From Alphaproteobacteria bacterium 32-64-14 (GTDB taxonomy: Bacteria > Pseudomonadota > Alphaproteobacteria > Caulobacterales > Hyphomonadaceae), in contig NCEM01000009.1 of the NCBI GenBank assembly GCA_002280725.1, positions 88,863 through 152,862 on the forward strand: a stretch of 64,000 nucleotides of DNA, read 5' to 3'. Shown here piece after piece: positions 20,078 through 29,318 of the stretch. Each line of letters opens with the position of its first letter. The stretch's first letter is position 1. The notes beneath the pieces are model-generated. The model was not told where the DNA came from. It saw only the letters and a list, made by a program, of their open reading frames with translations, and searched no databases. A program made the translations under genes and the position numbers.

Positions 20078-21928
20078 ATGACCATGCGTGGAACGTTGTC
20101 CGCCGCCATCCGGGCGCTGGCCCTCCCCCTCTTTGCAGGAGCAATACTCATGGCGAATGCGCAAACCCCGCCCCCCCGCATCACTTTGGATGATCTGGCG
20201 CCGGAAACCTTCCTGCCGCCCATCCCGGTGTGGAGCGGCGCCAGCCAGGCTCTGATCGCGCCCGCAGGCGACAAGTGGATTACGCCCTCGGAGAAGACGA
20301 GCCTTACCGCCACGCCGAACTACGAAGAGACCACCGCCTTCCTGAAGAAGATGGACCGCCAGTCGGCCCTCATGCGCATCGAGACGATGGGCGTCACGCC
20401 CGAAGGGCGCAAGCTCGCCGCCGTGATCCTCACGAAGGATGGCGAGCAGTTCCAGGCCGCAAAGCCCGTCTTCCTCATCCAGGCCGGCATCCACTCCGGC
20501 GAGATCGACGGCAAGGACGCGATGCTGATGCTGATCCGCGACATGCTGTTCAAGGGCAAGGACAGCCTGCTCGACAAGATCAACATCGTCTTCATCCCTG
20601 TCCTCAACGCCGATGGGCATGAACGCTCCACGCCCTTCAGCCGCCCAAACCAGCGCGGGCCGCAGGAGATGGGCTGGCGCAACACGGCGCAGAACCTCAA
20701 CCTCAACCGCGATTTCATGAAGGCCGATGCGCCCGAGATGAACGCCCTGCTCGGCCTGATGCGGAAATACGATCCCGATTTCTACATCGACCTGCACGTC
20801 ACCGACGGCATGGACTACCAGTACGACATTACCTACGGCTTCGACGGCTGGGACGGGCTCTACGCAGACAGCCCTGCAATCGGCAAATGGCTCAACGACG
20901 TCTATCGGCCCAAGGCCGACGCTGCCCTCGCCGCCGCGGGCCATATTCCCGGCCCGCTGATCTTCGCGCGCGATGATGGCGACGTCTCGAAAGGCACGGA
21001 CCTGCCCGCCTTTGCCCCGCGCTTCAGCCACGCCTATGGCGACCTGCGTCGCCTCCCCACCGTACTGGTCGAGAACCACTCGCTGAAGCCATACTGCCAA
21101 CGTGTGCTCGGCACCTACGTGCTGCTGGAGTCGACGATCAGGACGCTGGGCGCCGAAGCTAAGTCGCTCAAGGCTGCCATCACGGCGGATCGTGCACTGC
21201 GCCCCACCGCGATCAACGCGAACTGGAAGGACAAGGCCGAGCCCGTCAGCTGGCTGAACTTCCTCACCATCGCTTCGGACGAGGTGATGTCGCCCGCTTC
21301 CGGCGCGATGGTCACGCGCTTCAACGGCAAACCGGGGCCGGCGGTGAAGATCCCCGTCTACGGTTCCGAACCGGGCCTGCAGTTGCCCGTAGCGAAGGCC
21401 TATTGGGTGCCTTCCACCAAGCCTGATGTCATCGCCCGCCTGAAGGCGCACGGCATCGCCATGGAGACGCTGAAGGCCGCGCAGACTGTCGAGGTCGACA
21501 GGGTTCGTCTCACCAGCTTCAAGACCAACGCTCCCGCCGAAGGCCGCGTCGCCGTTACGGCCACCGGCTTCACCCATGAAACGGCGAAGGTGACTTACCG
21601 GCCCGGCTCCGTCCGCATCTCCACCGACCAGCCGCTCGGCGCCCTCGCCGCCTACCTGCTGGAACCAGAGAGCGAGGACTCGTTCCTGGCCTGGGGATTC
21701 TTCAACGAGATCCTGAGCCGGGTCGAATACATGGAGCCCTACGCCATCGCCCCGATGGCCGAACGCATGCTGGCAGAGAGTCCCGCTCTCAAGGCAGAGT
21801 TCGAGAAGCGTCTTCGCGAGGAAAAGGAGTTTGCCGCGTCGCCGCTCCGGCGCCTGCAGTTCTTCTACGAACGCAGCCCGTTCTACGACGACCGCTACCT
21901 ACTTTATCCGGTGGGACGAGAGCCTTAG
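20078..21928 (+). CDS. Secreted M14-family metallocarboxypeptidase
   Basis: A 616-residue exported enzyme. The likely start MTMRGTLSAA gives a signal peptide ending MANAQ; the next in-frame ATG two codons later is an alternative, and the open frame upstream lacks signal character. Zinc ligands are His139 and Glu142 in IHSGEIDGK and His240 in DLHVTDGMDY. Arg in NLNLNRDFMKADAPEM fits the substrate-carboxylate role. The C-terminal 250 residues are not assignable and include GALAAYLLEPESEDSF. It presumably removes C-terminal residues from peptides. The 100-base gap to the divergent M28 gene probably holds both promoters. The stop overlaps the next, convergent gene by four bases. Confidence 0.9.
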   Translation: MTMRGTLSAAIRALALPLFAGAILMANAQTPPPRITLDDLAPETFLPPIPVWSGASQALIAPAGDKWITPSEKTSLTATPNYEETTAFLKKMDRQSALMRIETMGVTPEGRKLAAVILTKDGEQFQAAKPVFLIQAGIHSGEIDGKDAMLMLIRDMLFKGKDSLLDKINIVFIPVLNADGHERSTPFSRPNQRGPQEMGWRNTAQNLNLNRDFMKADAPEMNALLGLMRKYDPDFYIDLHVTDGMDYQYDITYGFDGWDGLYADSPAIGKWLNDVYRPKADAALAAAGHIPGPLIFARDDGDVSKGTDLPAFAPRFSHAYGDLRRLPTVLVENHSLKPYCQRVLGTYVLLESTIRTLGAEAKSLKAAITADRALRPTAINANWKDKAEPVSWLNFLTIASDEVMSPASGAMVTRFNGKPGPAVKIPVYGSEPGLQLPVAKAYWVPSTKPDVIARLKAHGIAMETLKAAQTVEVDRVRLTSFKTNAPAEGRVAVTATGFTHETAKVTYRPGSVRISTDQPLGALAAYLLEPESEDSFLAWGFFNEILSRVEYMEPYAIAPMAERMLAESPALKAEFEKRLREEKEFAASPLRRLQFFYERSPFYDDRYLLYPVGREP

Positions 21929-22203
21929 CCGCCCGCCTTCGGCCGAATCGCCAAATACGCTTGTTGCTCTGCTGCCTGCTCACTGGTGAAGGGCTGGTCC
22001 GCGCCGGGTGCCGGATCGTAGTCGCCCCAACCTTCGGCGCCGTAGTGCTGCTGCATGGCGTCTTGAAAAGACGAAGCCGCAAATGCCCGAACGAATACGG
22101 CTTCGGGATTTACCTTCCGGCGCGCCTCGTCTGATCTCCGTTCAACGGCCCAGCATGATGTGCCGTCGGCGTCACGCCAGACTTCAAAAAGAAGATCAGC
22201 CAT
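21925..22203 (-). CDS. Hypothetical protein, 92 aa
   Basis: A small acidic protein of unknown function, MADLLFEVWRDADGTSCWAV at the start, with Trp and acidic residues and no signal peptide or membrane segment. It overlaps the M14 peptidase stop tail to tail by four bases. Its codon use and amino-acid composition look like a real protein and not an antisense shadow. It lies between the peptidase and tRNA-Lys. No family is recognised. Confidence 0.6.
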   Translation of the reverse strand: MADLLFEVWRDADGTSCWAVERRSDEARRKVNPEAVFVRAFAASSFQDAMQQHYGAEGWGDYDPAPGADQPFTSEQAAEQQAYLAIRPKAGG

Positions 22204-22261
22204 GCGTTCACCGTGACCCGCGAGATTGTTCGGAGCAAGGATCGAAGAAGGCGCCGGTCTT

Positions 22262-22310
22262 CTCCCTCCAATCCAGCGGAAAGTAGTGTCTGCAGGATTG
22301 TAGGGAGGGA
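22262..22310. repeat. Imperfect inverted repeat downstream of tRNA-Lys
   Basis: CTCCCTCCAATCC and GGATTGTAGGGAGGG form an imperfect inverted repeat just beyond the tRNA-Lys 3' end. It could act as a transcript end, but there is no T-tract on the minus strand. Confidence 0.4.
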
Positions 22311-22312
22311 CT

Positions 22313-22388
<76 letters not shown>

Positions 22389-22426
22389 GTTCAAGAGCGG
22401 CGGAACCTAGCGTTATTTTGATCGCC

Positions 22427-22966
22427 ATGCTGGCGTGGGCGCCCATGGCTGCCTGTGCTTCGTCAGGCGGCGACAGTCCGGCGGGACTGAGTGACGCGGC
22501 CATGGCGCCGCTGAACGATCTCAATCTGCGGCGCGACGAGATTCCCCAGATGCTTCGGGACATCCGCTCGCCCTACGAGCCAATCCCGAATGTCAGCTGC
22601 AAAGCCATCGGCGAAACCGTGGTCGCGTTGACAATCATTCTGGGCCGGGATTCGGATGCTGAAGCGCTTCCCGAGAAGTCCTTCGGCGACAAGGCAAGCC
22701 AGGGCGCAAGCGACATGACGCTGGATGGCATCGCCTCGGCGATGACGGGTTTCATCCCGTTCCGGTCCCTTGTGCGCGACGCCACGGGCGCCAACCGCCA
22801 CGACAAGCGCCTGCGCGCCGCCTATGAGCGTGGTGTCGCCCGGCGGGCGTATCTGAAAGGTGTCGGCGCCCAACTGGGTTGCGCACCGCCTGCAGCGCCC
22901 GATCCCAGCGCCGGCATCCCGAAGGATCCCGACGCGGAGTTCCGCGGAACGTCCCAAGCCAGCTAA
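22427..22966 (+). CDS. Hypothetical exported protein, possible lipoprotein
   Basis: A protein of about 179 residues with a short hydrophobic N-terminus (MLAWAPMAACASSGG) that could be a lipoprotein signal, although the lipobox (MAAC) is not canonical. A TTG three codons upstream is an alternative start. The body contains VSCKAIGETVVALTIILGRD, and a charged C-terminal half with a basic helix (HDKRLRAAYERGVARRAYLK). Two cysteines, in VSCK and QLGCAPP, could form a disulfide. The last 25 residues are Pro-rich. It is convergent with tgt. No function is recognised. Confidence 0.7.
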   Translation: MLAWAPMAACASSGGDSPAGLSDAAMAPLNDLNLRRDEIPQMLRDIRSPYEPIPNVSCKAIGETVVALTIILGRDSDAEALPEKSFGDKASQGASDMTLDGIASAMTGFIPFRSLVRDATGANRHDKRLRAAYERGVARRAYLKGVGAQLGCAPPAAPDPSAGIPKDPDAEFRGTSQAS

Positions 22967-24100
22967 TCAGGCGAGCTGATCGCCAGGCGTCTTCGACCAG
23001 CGCTGTTGCATCTCGGAGCGGAACGCTGCGAAGCGCCCCTCCGCGATAGCGGCGCGCATGGCCGCCATCATCTCCTGGAAGAACGCGATGTTGTGCCAGG
23101 ACAGCAGCATCGGCCCCAGATATTCGCCCGCCTTGAACAGGTGGTTGAGATAGGCCTTGGAATAATCGCGGCTGGCCGGGCAGTTCGAGGTCGCATCGAT
23201 CGGCGTGTCGTCCTCGGCGTACTTGGCGTTCTTGATGTTGATCGCGCCATCCCACGTCCACGCCTGACCGTGGCGGCCTGATCGCGTCGGCAGGACGCAG
23301 TCAAACATGTCGATCCCACGCGCCACGGCTTCGAGAATATCGATCGGCTTGCCAACACCCATCAGATAGCGAGGCCGATCCTTCGGTAGCAGCGGCGCGG
23401 TCAGGCTTATGGTATCGCACATCGCCTCATGCCCCTCCCCCACCGCAAGGCCGCCGATGGCGTAGCCGTCAAATCCGGTCTCGACGACACGTTCGGCGCT
23501 TTCCTTGCGCAGGTCGGCATAGGTCGAACCTTGCACGATGCCGAACAGGGCCTGGCGATCGCGCTTGCCAAAGTAGGCCTTGCTGCGCTCGCCCCAGCGC
23601 GCCGAAAGCCGCATCGCGGCGGAGGCGGGCGCGTGCTCGCACGGGTTGGCGACGCATTCGTCCAGCTGCATTGCAATGTCCGAGCCCAGCAAATCCGACT
23701 GGATCTCGATGGAGCGCTCCGGCGATAGGAAGTGCTGCGAGCCGTCAATATGCGAGCGGAACTCGACCCCCTCTTCCTTCATCTTGCGCAGCTCGGACAG
23801 CGAGAAGACCTGAAACCCGCCGCTGTCGGTCAGGATCGGGTGCGTCCATCCCATGAACTTGTGCAGCCCGCCGAGCCTCTTCACGCGCTCGGCGCTGGGG
23901 CGCAGCATCAGGTGATAGGTGTTGCCCAGGATGATGTCGGTCCCCGTGGAGCGCACATCGTCAAGGAACATCGCCTTCACGGTGCCCGCGGTTCCCACCG
24001 GCATGAACGCCGGCGTCGCGATGTCGCCGCGCGGTGTCGACAGGCAGCCCGTGCGCGCCTCGCCGTCAGTCGCGGAGACGTGGAAGGGAAACTCAGCCAT
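22967..24100 (-). CDS. tgt: tRNA-guanine transglycosylase (queuosine pathway)
   Basis: A 377-residue enzyme exchanging guanine-34 for preQ1 in GUN-anticodon tRNAs. The nucleophile region is [13 protein letters not shown] (Asp267), with the general-base/substrate Asp92 in [13 protein letters not shown] and the base pocket GGLAVGEG. The start [13 protein letters not shown] overlaps the queA stop by eight bases, so the two genes are coupled. The usual zinc motif CxCxxC is here SxCxxS (Ser305, Cys307, Ser310) with the fourth ligand His336 kept (SWHN). Length and all other motifs are normal, so the enzyme is probably active. The substitution may be clade-wide or mean a weaker or absent zinc site. 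Confidence 0.95.
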   Translation of the reverse strand: MAEFPFHVSATDGEARTGCLSTPRGDIATPAFMPVGTAGTVKAMFLDDVRSTGTDIILGNTYHLMLRPSAERVKRLGGLHKFMGWTHPILTDSGGFQVFSLSELRKMKEEGVEFRSHIDGSQHFLSPERSIEIQSDLLGSDIAMQLDECVANPCEHAPASAAMRLSARWGERSKAYFGKRDRQALFGIVQGSTYADLRKESAERVVETGFDGYAIGGLAVGEGHEAMCDTISLTAPLLPKDRPRYLMGVGKPIDILEAVARGIDMFDCVLPTRSGRHGQAWTWDGAINIKNAKYAEDDTPIDATSNCPASRDYSKAYLNHLFKAGEYLGPMLLSWHNIAFFQEMMAAMRAAIAEGRFAAFRSEMQQRWSKTPGDQLA

Positions 24101-25160
24101 GCGCGCGGTTCCTTTCCGGCAGCAACAGACACGCATCGCCATAGGAGAAGAAGCGATACCGCTCCTTCACCGCATGCGCATAGGCCCGCCGCATCACGTC
24201 CAGACCCATCATCGCGCTGACGAGAATGAACAGCGTCGATTTCGGAAGATGGAAATTGGTCATCAGCCCGTCCGCGACCCGGAACCTGTAGCCCGGCTTG
24301 ATGAAGATCGATGTCTCGGCGCTGAACGCGCCAAGCTCGCCACCCGCCGCCGCGCTCTCCAGCGTACGCAGCGCGGTGGTGCCGATGGGGATGCAGCGCC
24401 CGCCAGCCGCCCGCGCCGCGTTGATCGCCACGGCGGTCTCCGCCCGAAGCTCCGCATACTCGGCATGCATCTTGTGCTCGGACAGATCATCCGTCTTCAC
24501 CGGCAGGAACGTCCCGGCGTTCACATGCAGCGTCACGCTCGTCCGTGCGATGCCTGCGCGCTCAATCGCGGCCAGCAGCTCAGGTGTGAAGTGCAGCCCC
24601 GCCGTCGGAGCCGCCACGGAGCCGGCCTCGCGCGCGAACGCAGTCTGATAGTCGGCGACGTCCTTCTCATCCACCGGGCGCTTGGCGGCGATATAGGGCG
24701 GTATCGGCATGTCACCCGCCGCGTCGATCGCGGCATCCAGCGCCCCGCCCTCCCGGTTGAACCCAAGCCGCACCTCGGCCTCGGACTTGGACAGCACACG
24801 CGCCTCGAGCCCGCCAGCGAACAGGATGGCGTCGCCCTCCTTCAGGCGCTTGCCCGGCCGCGCGAACGCCGACCACCCCGAAGGCGACAGCCGCATGTTG
24901 AGATTGACGGAAACTGCCACGTCTTCGGCGCCCGTCCGCGACGGCCGCCGCCCCTCCAGCGCCGCCCGCAACACGCGCGTATCGTTCGCGACCAGCATGT
25001 CGCCTGCGTCAAGCAGGGACGGCAGGTCGCTCACCAGGCGATCCTCGATCACGCCCTCCGGGCCGCGCACCACCAGCAACCGCGCGGAATCCCGCGGAAC
25101 TGCTGGCCTGAGCGCGATCAATTCTTCAGGCAGGTCGAAGTCAAAGTCCGAAAGTTTCAT
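24093..25160 (-). CDS. queA: S-adenosylmethionine:tRNA ribosyltransferase-isomerase
   Basis: A 355-residue QueA, which transfers the ribosyl part of AdoMet to preQ1 in tRNA to give epoxyqueuosine. The start [19 protein letters not shown] is the family's usual N-terminus; an upstream extension (MVPRYGRR) is rejected. Motifs include [56 protein letters not shown] as separate blocks and [19 protein letters not shown]. It forms an overlapping pair with tgt. About 100 bases separate it from a divergent lipoprotein gene. Confidence 0.96.
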   Translation of the reverse strand: MKLSDFDFDLPEELIALRPAVPRDSARLLVVRGPEGVIEDRLVSDLPSLLDAGDMLVANDTRVLRAALEGRRPSRTGAEDVAVSVNLNMRLSPSGWSAFARPGKRLKEGDAILFAGGLEARVLSKSEAEVRLGFNREGGALDAAIDAAGDMPIPPYIAAKRPVDEKDVADYQTAFAREAGSVAAPTAGLHFTPELLAAIERAGIARTSVTLHVNAGTFLPVKTDDLSEHKMHAEYAELRAETAVAINAARAAGGRCIPIGTTALRTLESAAAGGELGAFSAETSIFIKPGYRFRVADGLMTNFHLPKSTLFILVSAMMGLDVMRRAYAHAVKERYRFFSYGDACLLLPERNRAHG

Positions 25161-25258
25161 GCGGCGCCCATAGCGGGGAACCAATCTCGGCGCCAGTCTG
25201 CCTTTGCGCCGCCCGGGTTATGGGGTTCTATGGCAGTGTTGCGTCGGGAGGACGGACG

Positions 25259-25729
25259 ATGAAATTGATCGCACTGGGTTTCGCGTTGATCGCCGCCGGG
25301 TGTGCGATGGGGCCCACCAACCCCGGACCCGAGACCCTGGCGGATCTCGAAGCCGCCTATGACTGGCAGTACGAGCCCGGCCAGAAGCTGAATGCCGACT
25401 GGGCCACAGGCGTCCAGGGTATCCTGGGCGACCTCAGCCGCCCGAAGGCCATCGAGGCGATCGAGGCTGCCGGCTTCGAGTGCATGTATGGCGAAGCGCA
25501 CGAGGACTATCCCGATCCGATGGCCGTCTGCACGCGCGGCTTTGCCACGCGCAGTTGCCAGATGGACTGGGAGATCTCCTCCACCGCCGACAAGGGCATG
25601 GTCACCTGGGTCGATGGCGCATTCCGGCGCGACTGTGTCGGCCTCGAGTCCGACTGGCCCGATCAGGTGAAGTCGGCGATCGACGACCAGCTTGCGCCGA
25701 TGACGCCGCCGGTCGCTCCCAAGAGCTAG
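25259..25729 (+). CDS. Hypothetical lipoprotein, 156 aa
   Basis: The start at 25259 follows GGGAGGA and gives a classic lipoprotein signal (KLIALGFALIAAGC, lipobox AAGC). The mature part contains four cysteines (FECMYG, AVCTRG, RSCQMD, RDCVGL), likely two disulfides in the periplasm, and ends in a Pro-rich tail. No known family is recognised. It is convergent with ntrC. Confidence 0.8.
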   Translation: MKLIALGFALIAAGCAMGPTNPGPETLADLEAAYDWQYEPGQKLNADWATGVQGILGDLSRPKAIEAIEAAGFECMYGEAHEDYPDPMAVCTRGFATRSCQMDWEISSTADKGMVTWVDGAFRRDCVGLESDWPDQVKSAIDDQLAPMTPPVAPKS

Positions 25730-25738
25730 GCCGCCGCC

Positions 25739-27154
25739 CTAGTCGCCTTCAGCGATCCCGAGCGAATTGATCTTCGAGCGCAGCGTGTTGCGGTTGAGGC
25801 CCAGCAGGGCTGCCGCCCGCACCTTGTTCCCGTTGGTCGCCGCCAGCGCCAGCTTGATCAGCGGCCGCTCTACCTGCTCGATCACAGTCTGGTAGATTTG
25901 TCCGCCATCCGGATCGCGATCGGGATCGGCGGAGAGCGCCGAGATGAAGTGACGCGACAGCAGCGCCTCGATCTCCGCCTCGAACTCGCGCTCGGTCGCA
26001 GCGGCGCGGGTAGTGGAACGAAGCTCCCGCTCCACTTCGCGCGCCGAGATCACCGGTTCCGGGCTCAACGCTGATAGCCGGCGGATAACGTTCTCAAGCT
26101 CGCGCACGTTGCCCGGCCAATCATAGGCGACCAGCAGATCGTACGCGCTCTTGTCGAGCTGCTTCTCGGGAAGGCCTTCCTTCTTCGCGCGGATCAGGAA
26201 TGCCGATGCCAGGTCCGGAATGTCTTCCTTGCGCTCGCGCAGAGGCGGGAGCTGCAGCGCCACAACGTTCAGGCGGTAGTAGAGATCCTCGCGAAACAGC
26301 CCCTGGTCCACGAGCGAGCGCAGATCGTGCTTGGTCGAAGCAATGATGCGCACGTCGAGATCGTCGCCCGAACTCGCAAAGCGCCCATCCTGCAGGAAGC
26401 GTACAAGCCGCGTCTGCGCTTCCAGCGGCATGTCGCCAACTTCGTCCAGGAACAACGTGCCCCCGTCCGCCTCGCTGACCTTGCCGCGGCGCTTGCCACT
26501 GGCGTCGCGCCCACCGCCGAACAATTCATCCTCAACCTGCTCGCGCTGCAGGGCCGCAAGGCTCACCGCCACAAACGGCCCGGCCTTGCGCTTGCCCAGT
26601 TGGTGGATCGCCCGCGCCGCCAGATCCTTGCCCGATCCGCTCTCACCTTCGATCAGTACGGTGAGGTCATTGTTCATCACCCGCGCGATCACGCGATAGA
26701 CGCCCTGCATCGGCTTCGACCGGCCGATCAGCGGCAGCGCTTCATCCTTCTCCGCGCGGCGGCCCGTTGTCTCCTGCCCGCGCGTCGGCTTGCGCTGAAG
26801 CGCGCGGCGGACCGTCTCGGCCAGTTTGTCGATGTCGAACGGCTTCGGGAGATAGTCATAGGCGCCATGGTCAGAGGCCATCGCCGCGGTCAGCACGGTC
26901 GACTGCGCGGAGATCACGATGATAGGCAGTTCGGGTCGCGTGCGCCGGATTTGCGGTAGCAGGTCGAAGATCGATTCATCCGGCATGTAGACGTCGGTGA
27001 TCAGCAGGTCGCCCTCGCCCGCTTGGATCCAGCGCCACAAGGCCGACATCGTGTTGGTCGCCCTGACATGATACCCCTCCTGCGCCAGTGTCTGGCTGAT
27101 CACGAGGCGCACACTGGCGTCGTCATCGGCAACCAGGATTGTCGGACCGCTCAT
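25739..27154 (-). CDS. ntrC: Nitrogen regulator NtrC lacking the GAFTGA loop
   Basis: A 471-residue NtrC: receiver domain (phospho-Asp54 in LITDVYMPD, Lys104 in PKPF), AAA+ domain (Walker A GESGSGKD around Lys176, Walker B TLFLDEVGD at about 233-241, arginine region LREDIxxL-like SLVDQGLFREDLYYRLNVV), and a Fis-type helix-turn-helix at the end (RAAALLGLNRNTLRSKINSL). The loop that normally reads ELFGHEKGAFTGA is ELFGGGRDASGKRRGK, so the sigma-54 contact motif is absent and the region is a few residues shorter. Rhodobacter capsulatus NtrC, known to act with the housekeeping sigma, lacks this motif too. ATG overlaps the ntrB stop (ATGA). Confidence 0.95.
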   Translation of the reverse strand: MSGPTILVADDDASVRLVISQTLAQEGYHVRATNTMSALWRWIQAGEGDLLITDVYMPDESIFDLLPQIRRTRPELPIIVISAQSTVLTAAMASDHGAYDYLPKPFDIDKLAETVRRALQRKPTRGQETTGRRAEKDEALPLIGRSKPMQGVYRVIARVMNNDLTVLIEGESGSGKDLAARAIHQLGKRKAGPFVAVSLAALQREQVEDELFGGGRDASGKRRGKVSEADGGTLFLDEVGDMPLEAQTRLVRFLQDGRFASSGDDLDVRIIASTKHDLRSLVDQGLFREDLYYRLNVVALQLPPLRERKEDIPDLASAFLIRAKKEGLPEKQLDKSAYDLLVAYDWPGNVRELENVIRRLSALSPEPVISAREVERELRSTTRAAATEREFEAEIEALLSRHFISALSADPDRDPDGGQIYQTVIEQVERPLIKLALAATNGNKVRAAALLGLNRNTLRSKINSLGIAEGD

Positions 27155-28239
27155 TTGGCCGCTCCCTTGTGGCGCGCGATCGGGAAGAGAAGCCGCAAGC
27201 AGGCCCCACCCGGATTGTTGTCGAGAACAACGAAGCCGCCATGCGCCTGCATGATCTCGGCGACGACAGCGAGGCCGATGCCCGCGCCGCCGGATTTCGT
27301 CGTGAAGAAAGGCTCAAACACGCGCGCGACCGATGCCTCTGGCACGCCCGGCCCGTTGTCCGTGACCGAAATCTCCAGCGCGCCGCGCGTGCGCGGGCCG
27401 TCGCGTCCGGTGAAGCGGAAACCGGCGCGATAACGTGTGGAGACCGCAACGCGCGCCTGCCGCGCGGTGCCCGTCGCAGCTTCGATTGCGTTCTTTACCA
27501 GGTTGAGCGCGGCTTCGTGCAGGTGATCGGGGTCGACGTCGATCTCTGGCAAAGACGGGTCATACTGAAGGTCAAACCGCGTGTTGGCGCCGAAGCTTGC
27601 CTTGGCGAGGTCGATCACGCTGTCGAGCACGATGTGAACATTGGTGATGCGCGTGCGTGGGCTGAAGAACGTCTCGAACGCCGCAAAGCGATCGACGATC
27701 CGTTCGATGCGCGCGCCTTCTTCCCGGATCAGCGTCAGCAGCGCCTGCTGATCGTCGCGGGCGTGCCTGCCCAGCAGCTGCGCCGCGCCGACAATGCCCG
27801 CCAGCGGGTTCTTCACTTCGTGCCCCAGCATCCGCGCGACCTGCGCAAATGCGTTTACTTCAGCGTTCGTCGTGTCGTCCTGCGCCGAGCGGCTGCTCAG
27901 AAGCGTGAGCACGAGGCCAGCATCGTCCCCGTCGGGAGACGCCGTCACATCCATGTCGATCGGCGCGATCTGCGGGCTCGCAATGCGGATTGCTCGCGCC
28001 GACATCACCCCGCCCTCGCGCCGCGCTCGAGCGATAAAGTCCAGCAGCGGCGCATCGTCGGTCAAAAGATCAGTCAGCGGCCGCCCACGCAGCAACGGCG
28101 CGCTCCGCTGCAGCAGGGCCTCGGCAGCCGTGTTCACATAAGAGACCGTGTCGCGCTTGCTCAGCGCCACCACGGCGAACGGCACGGCATCCAGCGCCCG
28201 CGCCGCAAGTCCCCCGGTTTCAGAGGTCGTCGCAATCAT
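27151..28239 (-). CDS. ntrB: Nitrogen sensor histidine kinase NtrB
   Basis: A 362-residue soluble kinase, partner of NtrC. A PAS domain (about 10-120) is followed by the H-box LGHEVKNPLAGIVGAAQLL, N box NLVKNAIEAA, DNGPGVPE, and the lid TTKSGGAGIGLAVV. The start MIATTSETGG overlaps the dusB stop by four bases (ATGA), and the stop overlaps ntrC in the same way, so dusB-ntrB-ntrC is one coupled operon. NtrB phosphorylates or dephosphorylates NtrC according to PII signals. ntrY and ntrX, which often follow in alphaproteobacteria, are not present here. Confidence 0.94.
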   Translation of the reverse strand: MIATTSETGGLAARALDAVPFAVVALSKRDTVSYVNTAAEALLQRSAPLLRGRPLTDLLTDDAPLLDFIARARREGGVMSARAIRIASPQIAPIDMDVTASPDGDDAGLVLTLLSSRSAQDDTTNAEVNAFAQVARMLGHEVKNPLAGIVGAAQLLGRHARDDQQALLTLIREEGARIERIVDRFAAFETFFSPRTRITNVHIVLDSVIDLAKASFGANTRFDLQYDPSLPEIDVDPDHLHEAALNLVKNAIEAATGTARQARVAVSTRYRAGFRFTGRDGPRTRGALEISVTDNGPGVPEASVARVFEPFFTTKSGGAGIGLAVVAEIMQAHGGFVVLDNNPGGACLRLLFPIARHKGAAK

Positions 28240-29228
28240 GCTGCTGCCTGCCTGCTGGAGAGCGCCGCCACGAGGCCGTCGATCAGGGCGTTCGGGCAAT
28301 CAAGCCGGCACAGCGCAACGCGCGTGTCGTCCATCGGCGCTAGGCCGTGGTCCTCGCACCACGCATCGACAAAGGCGGCGACATGCTTGCGCACAACGCG
28401 AATGCCAAGCCGGTCGCCATAGAGCGCAACCGACGCCCTGACCTGCGCCAGCATGGAAGCCAGCTTCTCGTCTGCGCTCGGCGCCGTGTAGGGCGTTCCG
28501 AACAGCGCATGCGAAATCTCGCCAACGCGCCATGGGCGGCCCGTCGCGCCGCGCCCCAGCATCACGCCGCGTGCGCCCGAATCCTTCATCGCTTCGCCAG
28601 CGCTTGCTGCATCGACAATGTCTCCATTGGCGATGACAGGCAGGCTCACGCTTTCCACCACCGGCGCGATCCGCGACCAGTTGGCATGTCCCTCATAGAA
28701 CTGCATCCGTGTGCGTCCGTGCACGGTAATCATCTGCGCCCCCTCGCCCTCGGCGATACGCGCTATCTCCGGGGCGTTGAGCGTGGCGTCGTCCCAGCCC
28801 AGCCGCATCTTCACGGTCACGGGCCGCTTCGTGCCCGCCACGGTCGCCGCGATCAGTTGCCGCGCCAGACCCGGCTCGCGCATCAGCGCGCAACCCGACT
28901 GACCACCCGTGACCTTTTTCGCGGGGCAGCCCATGTTGATGTCGATGATGTCAGCCCCTGCCGCCTCGCTGAGTTCGGCCCCGATGCGCATCCATTGCGG
29001 GTCGCGCCCGGCGAGCTGGATGATGAATGGTCCTTCGCCATTGTGCGGCGCAACGCGGCGGACGAACTCTTCATGCTCCCGCGCGAGCTCTGCTCCCGGC
29101 ACCATTTCGGTCACAACGGCCGGCGCACCGAACCTGTCGGCCTCATACCGTGCAGGTGCGTCCGTCACGCCTGACATCGGCGCGAGGAACACCGGCGCTG
29201 CGAGCTGGACATCTCCGACCAAGAACAC
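28236..29228 (-). CDS. dusB: tRNA-dihydrouridine synthase B
   Basis: A 330-residue FMN enzyme reducing uridines in the tRNA D-loop. Motifs include APMSGVTDAPARYEADRFGA, the catalytic-cysteine segment INMGCPAKKV, VKMRLGWDD, TVHGRTRMQFYEGHANW and LGRGATGRPW. The start is uncertain: a GTG at 29228 has GGAG eight bases upstream and gives MFLVGDVQLAAPVFLAPMSG; a GTG at 29288 would run into the ispDF leader. The gene heads the ntrBC operon, as in the old nifR3-ntrB-ntrC arrangement of Rhodobacter. It is divergent from ispDF. Confidence 0.93.
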   Translation of the reverse strand: MFLVGDVQLAAPVFLAPMSGVTDAPARYEADRFGAPAVVTEMVPGAELAREHEEFVRRVAPHNGEGPFIIQLAGRDPQWMRIGAELSEAAGADIIDINMGCPAKKVTGGQSGCALMREPGLARQLIAATVAGTKRPVTVKMRLGWDDATLNAPEIARIAEGEGAQMITVHGRTRMQFYEGHANWSRIAPVVESVSLPVIANGDIVDAASAGEAMKDSGARGVMLGRGATGRPWRVGEISHALFGTPYTAPSADEKLASMLAQVRASVALYGDRLGIRVVRKHVAAFVDAWCEDHGLAPMDDTRVALCRLDCPNALIDGLVAALSSRQAAA

Positions 29229-29318
29229 CAGACAGACTCCGAACCATCCGTCATTATGCCTATTAATTGGGCAAAACCGGACCACCACTTAGAGCTTGTC
29301 TCTGCAAAGGCGTCAAGA

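Noticed and set aside
19730-21577. 615-residue open frame antisense to the M14 peptidase
   Set aside because: Shadow of the peptidase gene, running into the M28 gene; no family features.
25739-27154. NtrX instead of NtrC
   Set aside because: Coupling to ntrB and dusB and the overall sequence fit NtrC; no ntrY-like membrane kinase is adjacent.
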